Below are positions 6,731 to 11,024 of a stretch of 11,024 nucleotides of DNA, piece by piece. Each line of letters begins with the position of its first letter. The first letter of the stretch is position 1. The notes under the pieces are model-generated. The model did not search any database. It saw nothing but the letters and a program-made list of their open reading frames with translations, and was not told the DNA's origin. The position numbers were made by a program, and so were the translations under genes. Origin of the DNA: JBKBRC01 sp046292345 (GTDB lineage: Bacteria; Bacteroidota; Rhodothermia; Rhodothermales; Rubricoccaceae); assembly GCA_046292345.1 (NCBI GenBank), contig JBKBRC010000064.1:1-11024 (forward strand), read 5' to 3'.

Positions 6731-8308
6731 ATGCGTCGCGTTCTCCTCTCGCCTGTTTTCCTCTTCACGCTGCTGCTCGCCGCGAGCGCGTCCGGGTCTG
6801 GCTGCGCGGCTGTCGTCGGCACGGCGGCCACGTCGCCGGCGGCCCGGGCGGCCGTGGAGCAGGCCGTCGAGGCCGCCCTCGTGCGCTCGGGCGCGGCGCG
6901 GCCGGCAACGCTGGCCGGCGGCGGCGCGACGGTCGTCCCGGCGATCCCGCCGGCGGTGCAGGCCGGCCCGATGCTCGGCTACGTCACGCACCGCGAGGCG
7001 TCGGTATGGGTGCAGACGACCGCGCCGGCGCGCGTGCAGGTGCGCTACGCCGTGGCCGAGGTGGGCGGGCAGCCGCTCGGCGCCGGCCTGCGCGCTGAGC
7101 CGCTCACGACCGAGCCCGTCCTGACCGGCCCCGAAGGCGACTACGTCGCGCTCTTCCGCCTGACGCGCCTCGAGCCTGGCACGACCTACACCTACGCCGT
7201 GCTGCTCGACGGCGAGGAGGTTCCGCTCGCGCACCCGGCGCGCATCCGCACGCAGCCGCTCTGGCAGTGGCGCACCGACCCGCCTGCCTTCACGGTCGCC
7301 ATCGGCTCGTGCCACTACGCCAACGACGCGCCCTACGACCGCCCCGGCGGCCCCTACGGCGGGCCGACGGCCATCTTCGAGCGCATCGCGGACCAGAACC
7401 CGGACGCGATGGTCTGGCTCGGCGACAACGTCTACCTCCGCGAGGTGGACTGGTGGACCGCCGACGGCCTCAACTACCGCCACGCGCACGCGCGCCGCGA
7501 GCCCGCGCTCCAGCGCCTGCTCGCCTCCACGCCGCAGTACGCCACGTGGGACGACCACGACTTCGGACCCAACGACTCCGACCGCTCCTACGCGCTCAAA
7601 GGCGCCGCGCTCGAGGCGTTCACGCGCTACTGGCCCGCGGCCTCGCGTGGCCTCCCCGGAGTGCCGGGCGTGTTCACGCAGTTCCAGTACGGCGACGCCG
7701 AGTTCTTCCTGCTCGACAACCGCTACCACCGCTCGCCCAACGCCACGCCGGCCGACGCCGGGCGCACGATCCTCGGCGAAGAACAGCTCACGTGGCTGCT
7801 CGACGCGCTCACGTTCAGCCGCGCGCCCTTCAAGATCGTCGGAATGGGTGGGCAGTTCCTGAACACGATACCGGTGTTCGAGAACTACGTCAACGTGGCG
7901 CCCGAGGAGCGGGCGTTCATCCTGCGCGAGATCGAGCGGCGCGGCATCGAGGGCGTCGTGTTCATCTCCGGCGACCGTCACCACGCCGAGCTGCTGCGCC
8001 TGGAGCGCCCCGGCGCCTACCCGCTCTACGAGTTCACGTCGAGCCCGCTCACGGCCGGCGCCTCCACGCTCGCCACGCGCGCCGACTCGCCCGAGCGGGA
8101 CAACCCGCTCCGCGTGCCGGGCACGCTCGTGGCCGGGCAGCGCAACTTCGGCACGCTCTCGTTCGAGGGGCCGCGCACCGACCGCACGCTCACCCTGCGC
8201 GCCTTCGACGCCGAGGGCAACCGCCTCTGGGAGCACCGCGTGACGCAGGCCGAGCTCCGCATGCCGCCCGCCCGGGCCACCGCGCCGCCAAACCCCGTAG
8301 GACAGTGA
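6731..8308 (+). CDS. phoD: Exported PhoD-like alkaline phosphatase (metallophosphoesterase)
   Basis: A 525-residue PhoD-family protein, expected to hydrolyse phosphomonoesters or phosphodiesters outside the cytoplasm and so release phosphate. The start is the ATG at 6731 (MRRVLLSPVFLFTLLLAASA), which opens a signal peptide; a TTG at 6704 lies in the terminator. Cys25 in SGSGC may be a lipid anchor, but the lipobox is poor. An Fn3-like PhoD N-terminal domain covers about 79-175 (GYVTHREASVWVQT). The catalytic domain runs from about 186. Its metal-ligand motifs are GSCHYAND (192-199), WLGDNVYLREVD (229-240), WDDHDFGPNDSD (273-284) and FISGDRHHAELL (411-422). It is a single gene, convergent with the GH13 gene. 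The usual Pho-box type of control is not visible. The family is firm; the substrate is not known. Confidence 0.92.
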   Translation: MRRVLLSPVFLFTLLLAASASGSGCAAVVGTAATSPAARAAVEQAVEAALVRSGAARPATLAGGGATVVPAIPPAVQAGPMLGYVTHREASVWVQTTAPARVQVRYAVAEVGGQPLGAGLRAEPLTTEPVLTGPEGDYVALFRLTRLEPGTTYTYAVLLDGEEVPLAHPARIRTQPLWQWRTDPPAFTVAIGSCHYANDAPYDRPGGPYGGPTAIFERIADQNPDAMVWLGDNVYLREVDWWTADGLNYRHAHARREPALQRLLASTPQYATWDDHDFGPNDSDRSYALKGAALEAFTRYWPAASRGLPGVPGVFTQFQYGDAEFFLLDNRYHRSPNATPADAGRTILGEEQLTWLLDALTFSRAPFKIVGMGGQFLNTIPVFENYVNVAPEERAFILREIERRGIEGVVFISGDRHHAELLRLERPGAYPLYEFTSSPLTAGASTLATRADSPERDNPLRVPGTLVAGQRNFGTLSFEGPRTDRTLTLRAFDAEGNRLWEHRVTQAELRMPPARATAPPNPVGQ

Positions 8309-8318
8309 TACGCCGGGC

Positions 8319-8342
8319 GCGCCCGGGGCGCGCCCCGGGCGC
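8319..8342. terminator. 24-bp perfect palindrome between convergent genes
   Basis: GCGCCCGGGGCG followed directly by its reverse complement forms an uninterrupted 24-bp, all-G/C palindrome. It fills the space between the phoD stop (8308) and the GH13 stop (8343). As RNA it would fold into a very stable hairpin in either direction. No T run follows, so it is a terminator-like or RNA-end-protecting structure and not a classical intrinsic terminator. Confidence 0.5.
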
Positions 8343-10346
8343 CTACCGCTCGTCGATCCAGACGACCGCGCCGCGCGGCCCGACGGCGCGGTCTCGCCCG
8401 CCGCCGACGCGCAGCAGGTCGCGTCCGGAGACGGGCACCGGGAGCGGGCGCGCCCCGAGGTTGAGCGCGACCGTAGCGACCTGCGTCTGGCCGCCGGTGG
8501 CCTCGAGCGTGCGCCGGTAGACGAGCAGGCCAGCCGCGTCGTTGGTGGTCACCCACTCGAGCGCGCCCGCCGAGAAGAGGTCGGCGTAGGCACGCCGGAG
8601 CAGGATCAACTCGTGGTAGAAGGCGCGCAGGCCGGTGTCGGGCGCGACGCGCGAGACCGGGGTGGGCCGTCCGAGCACGTCGGCGGCCTCGTCGTCGTAG
8701 GCGACGTCGTCCCACAGCATCGGCTTGCGGTTGTCCGGGTCGTCAGCGCCCCAGAGGCCGACCTCGTCGCCGTAGAACAGGTGCGGCGCGCCGGGGAGCG
8801 TGAACTGAAGCATGAGCAGCAGGCGCTGCGTGCGGTAGGCGTCGTCGCCCGGACGGTGGGTCCGGTAGGCGGGGTCTTCGCGCGGCGTCTCCCGCGTCTT
8901 GTAGCGCGCGTGCGGATTGAAGAGGGTCGTGGCGAGGCGGGGCGTGTCGTGCGTGCCGGCGGTCGTCATGAGCGCCTCGCGGTGCGCGGGCGCGAGGCCG
9001 GCGTAGAGCGAGTCCAGGTGCGCGGCGAAGCGCGACGGGGTCATGCGGCCGGGCGGCGCGCCCGTGAGCAGGCGCCGCGCAGGCTCGAACCAGCGGTAGT
9101 CCATCACGCCGTCGAACGCGTCGCCGAGGTAGGGACGCGGGTCCATCATGACTTCGGGCCAGCGCTGCCACCAGATCTCGCCGATGAGCACGGCCTCAGG
9201 ATTGACCTGCTTGACGAAGGCGCGGTAGTCGCGCCAGAAGCCGAGCGGGACCATCTCGGCCACGTCGAGGCGGAAGCCGTCCACGCCGTCGGAGGGGTCA
9301 CCGTCGCCGTCGGGGTCGAGCCAGCGGCGCGTGACGGCGAAGACGTGCGCGGCCACCTCGGGGTCCAGGTGCCCCTCATAGGGGATGCCCTCATGCGGAT
9401 GGCCGGCCTGGTCGACCTTGCGGAGCTCGGGCAGTTCGGCCACGCCGGCCCACCCGGTGTAGCGAAACTCGTCCGCGGGGGTAGCGGGGTCGTCGAAGGC
9501 GTCGACGCGATACCAGTTCGCGAATGGCGAGGACGCGCCGCGGCGGCGCACGTCCTGAAAGGCGGCGTGCTGCGTGCCGGTGTGGTTCCACGAGAAGTCC
9601 AGAACGACGCGGAGGCCGAGCGCCCTGGCCTCACGCAGCACGTCGAGGAAGAGGCGGTCGGCAGCCGTCCACGTCCACGTGCTCGGGTCGCGGGGGTCCT
9701 CGGCAGCGATGAGGCGCGCGTCGCCCTCGGGGTCCGGCCCGAAGTGCCGGTCGACGTGGACGTACGAGCGCGCGTCGTATTTGTGCAGGCTCGGCGCGTC
9801 GTTGAGGGGGTTGAGGTAGAGCGCCGTCACGCCAAGCGCGCGCAGGTAGGGCAGCTTCTGGCGCAGCCCCTCCAGGTCGCCGCCATAGCGGCGAAGCTGC
9901 ACGGCGCGCCAGAAGTCCTCGCCGAGCGCCTGCGCCCAGGGCTCGGGCGCGTACCAGTCGTGGCCCCAGGGCGTCGGCCGCCAGCCGGCGGCGCGCAGCG
10001 CGGCGGCGCCCACCTGCGGCCAGGCACCCTCCATGCTCTCGGGCGTGGGATCGTTGGCCGGGTCGCCGTTGCGGAAGCGCTCGGGGAACACCTGGTACCA
10101 CACGGCGCGGCGCGCCCACATCGGAACGGACGACGAGGCGTCAGAGACGCGGGCGTCGCGGCCGGGCGCGGAGGCCTCGCGCGGACCGGCGCAGCCAAGC
10201 GCGGGCGCCACGAGCAGAAGAGCGAGCACGGCCGCGGGCGTGGCCAACCGAGAACAGAGCACGAAACGAAAGGCGAAGGCTCGGGAGGTGAAACGCGAGA
10301 GCACCGCACCCGGGCAGGCTAGCCCGCAGGCCCCGGCGCCTCGCAT
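8343..10346 (-). CDS. GH13 alpha-amylase / cyclomaltodextrinase-type lipoprotein
   Basis: A glycoside hydrolase family 13 enzyme, expected to cleave alpha-1,4-glucans or maltodextrins at the cell surface or in the periplasm. From the ATG at 10346 it has 667 residues. The export signal is RLATPAAVLALLLVAPALGC (lipidated Cys52), so a GTG start at 10262 (Cys at 24) would give a more normal signal length and is a real alternative. The catalytic barrel starts at about 82 (VWYQVFPERFRNGDP). Conserved regions: DFSWNHTG (250-257), DGDGDPSDGVDGFRLDVAEM (346-365) with nucleophile Asp361, VLIGEIWW (386-393) with acid/base Glu390, and GTHDTPRL (464-471) with Asp467. The opening phrase and the Asp-rich loop before Asp361 recall cyclomaltodextrinase/neopullulanase-like enzymes. 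A C-terminal beta domain covers about 590-667. The catalytic triad is intact. No transporter or regulator is adjacent, so substrate is uncertain. Confidence 0.92.
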   Translation of the reverse strand: MRGAGACGLACPGAVLSRFTSRAFAFRFVLCSRLATPAAVLALLLVAPALGCAGPREASAPGRDARVSDASSSVPMWARRAVWYQVFPERFRNGDPANDPTPESMEGAWPQVGAAALRAAGWRPTPWGHDWYAPEPWAQALGEDFWRAVQLRRYGGDLEGLRQKLPYLRALGVTALYLNPLNDAPSLHKYDARSYVHVDRHFGPDPEGDARLIAAEDPRDPSTWTWTAADRLFLDVLREARALGLRVVLDFSWNHTGTQHAAFQDVRRRGASSPFANWYRVDAFDDPATPADEFRYTGWAGVAELPELRKVDQAGHPHEGIPYEGHLDPEVAAHVFAVTRRWLDPDGDGDPSDGVDGFRLDVAEMVPLGFWRDYRAFVKQVNPEAVLIGEIWWQRWPEVMMDPRPYLGDAFDGVMDYRWFEPARRLLTGAPPGRMTPSRFAAHLDSLYAGLAPAHREALMTTAGTHDTPRLATTLFNPHARYKTRETPREDPAYRTHRPGDDAYRTQRLLLMLQFTLPGAPHLFYGDEVGLWGADDPDNRKPMLWDDVAYDDEAADVLGRPTPVSRVAPDTGLRAFYHELILLRRAYADLFSAGALEWVTTNDAAGLLVYRRTLEATGGQTQVATVALNLGARPLPVPVSGRDLLRVGGGRDRAVGPRGAVVWIDER

Positions 10347-10383
10347 AGACGATATTAGCGTCCCTCGTCCTAAAAGTCCCGCC

Positions 10384-10827
10384 GTGTCGCCACTTGCCGC
10401 CATCCGCGCCGAGCTGCGCGCCCTCGACGCCTCGCGCCCCAAGCTGCGGAGCTTCGGGCTCGTCGTAGGGGGTGTGTTCCTGGCGCTGGCGCTCGTCTCG
10501 GCGTGGCGCAACGGGTGGACGCTACGGCCGCTCGCGCTCGCGCTCGTCGCGCTCGGGGGGCCCCTCGTAGCCCTGGGCACGCTTGCCCCGGGTCTGCTGC
10601 GTCCGGCCTACCGCGTATGGATGGGCGTGGCCTTCGCACTCGGGTTCGTGATGACGCGGGTGCTGCTCACGCTCTTGTTTTTCCTGGTCGTGCTGCCCAT
10701 CGGACTCGCGCTGCGCGCGCTCGGGAAAGACCCGCTCGCGCGGCGCCCGGATGCCGGGGCGCCCACCTACTGGGTCTCACGCGAGGACGGCCCCGCCCCT
10801 CGCGAGCGCCTCGAGCGGCTCTACTGA
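10384..10827 (+). CDS. SxtJ-family small membrane protein
   Basis: A 147-residue membrane protein matching what I know of the SxtJ family. The marks are LRSFGLVVGGVFLALAL (21-37), then PGLLRPAYRVWMGVAFALGF (69-88), and the signature RVLLTLLFFLVVLPIGLALR (92-111) followed by ALGKDPL. Hydrophobic segments lie at about 23-40, 48-67 and 80-110. The start is taken as GTG at 10384, giving MSPLAAIRAE, because no ATG precedes the family-like region in a sensible place; the open frame upstream overlaps the divergent GH13 gene. Family members often sit beside carbamoyltransferase or similar biosynthetic genes and have no settled function; no such neighbour is seen here. The start codons of this gene and the GH13 gene are only 37 bp apart, so any promoters must be packed tightly or overlap. 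Its last 7 bp overlap the next, convergent gene. Confidence 0.85.
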   Translation: MSPLAAIRAELRALDASRPKLRSFGLVVGGVFLALALVSAWRNGWTLRPLALALVALGGPLVALGTLAPGLLRPAYRVWMGVAFALGFVMTRVLLTLLFFLVVLPIGLALRALGKDPLARRPDAGAPTYWVSREDGPAPRERLERLY

Positions 10828-11024
10828 GCCGGCGCGCCGCGCTGCCCGGCGCCGGCTACGGAAGCGCTTGCGTAGAGCAGGGGGCCAGAGTAGCTTGACA
10901 CGTCGCGCTTGTTGAACGCCTGCGCGGCGCGCTTGAAGTCGGCCGAGCGGCGGTGCGAGGTCGAGATGACAAGGAAGCGGTTGTCCTCCTGCGCCGCCTC
11001 GTCGAGCCCGCTGAGCAGTTCGGA
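10821..11024 (-). CDS. Unrecognised protein, C-terminal end (5' part outside window)
   Basis: The minus strand is open from the right edge (TCC at 11024) to a TAG at 10823-10821, giving the last 67 residues of a longer protein. Nearly every third codon position is G or C, as in neighbouring genes, and the residue mix is normal, which supports coding. A strand-like segment, NRFLVISTS (15-23), leads into a helix-rich part (RRSADFKRAAQAFNKRD, 25-41). The end is flexible and Ala/Gly-rich (ASASVAGAGQRGAPAQ). I cannot name the family. The stop codon lies inside the SxtJ-type gene, so the two genes overlap tail to tail by 7 bp. Confidence 0.65.
   Translation of the reverse strand, partial: SELLSGLDEAAQEDNRFLVISTSHRRSADFKRAAQAFNKRDVSSYSGPLLYASASVAGAGQRGAPAQ
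10827..10857. terminator. Stem-loop at the 3' end of the SxtJ-type gene
   Basis: A 9-bp perfect stem, AGCCGGCGC (10827-10835) with GCGCCGGCT (10849-10857), and a 13-nt loop follow directly on the SxtJ-type stop codon. There is no T run after it. It lies inside the coding end of the convergent gene. It could help end rightward transcription or may simply reflect GC-rich coding sequence. Confidence 0.3.

Noticed and set aside
10503..10898. Plus-strand Arg/Ala-rich frame across the right-hand genes
   Set aside because: Shadow of the SxtJ-type membrane protein in another frame, with no recognisable features.

Overview
This is a GC-rich (about 70% by eye), gene-dense bacterial chromosomal window with seven complete protein genes plus one gene cut at each edge. 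No RNA gene, mobile element or CRISPR array is visible. Several things suggest a marine Rhodothermota-type organism (Rubricoccaceae-like). These are high GC, a DUF305/LVIVD-repeat lipoprotein pair, B12-dependent ribonucleotide reductase, weak or absent Shine-Dalgarno sequences, and a perfect TAnnTTTG promoter element of the Bacteroidota kind. This assignment is inference; DUF305/LVIVD pairs also occur in Gemmatimonadota.

Layout. 1-2101 (+): the end of a DUF305 protein, then 13 bp later a 618-aa lipoprotein with an LVIVD beta-propeller and a His-rich AGHGT tandem repeat just behind its lipid anchor. 2143-2176: a strong stem-loop shared by two convergent genes. 2206-5214 (-): nrdJ, adenosylcobalamin-dependent ribonucleotide reductase, apparently complete with all key cysteines. 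5215-5698: a 484-bp non-coding stretch upstream of nrdJ holding near-consensus DnaA boxes and three copies of TCCGTTATGC. 5699-5905 (-): a 68-aa protein that is 60% Asp/Glu. 5906-6205: a divergent promoter region. 6206-6619 (+): an uncharacterised acidic 137-aa protein, followed by a textbook terminator (6670-6706). 6731-8308 (+): an exported PhoD-like phosphatase. 8319-8342: a 24-bp perfect palindrome between convergent genes. 8343-10346 (-): an exported GH13 alpha-amylase/cyclomaltodextrinase-type lipoprotein. 10384-10827 (+): a small SxtJ-family membrane protein, divergent from the amylase gene. 10821-11024 (-): the C-terminal end of an unrecognised gene that overlaps the SxtJ-type gene tail to tail by 7 bp.

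How the genes relate. The window is mostly a series of single-gene units in alternating orientation, not one pathway. Three products carry export signals with lipobox-like cysteines (LVIVD protein, GH13 enzyme and, less clearly, PhoD), consistent with an envelope-facing set for metal handling, phosphate and glucan scavenging. No clearly new multi-gene system is visible. The best leads are the regulatory block upstream of nrdJ, the hyperacidic mini-protein gene beside it, and the His-rich repeat in the LVIVD lipoprotein.
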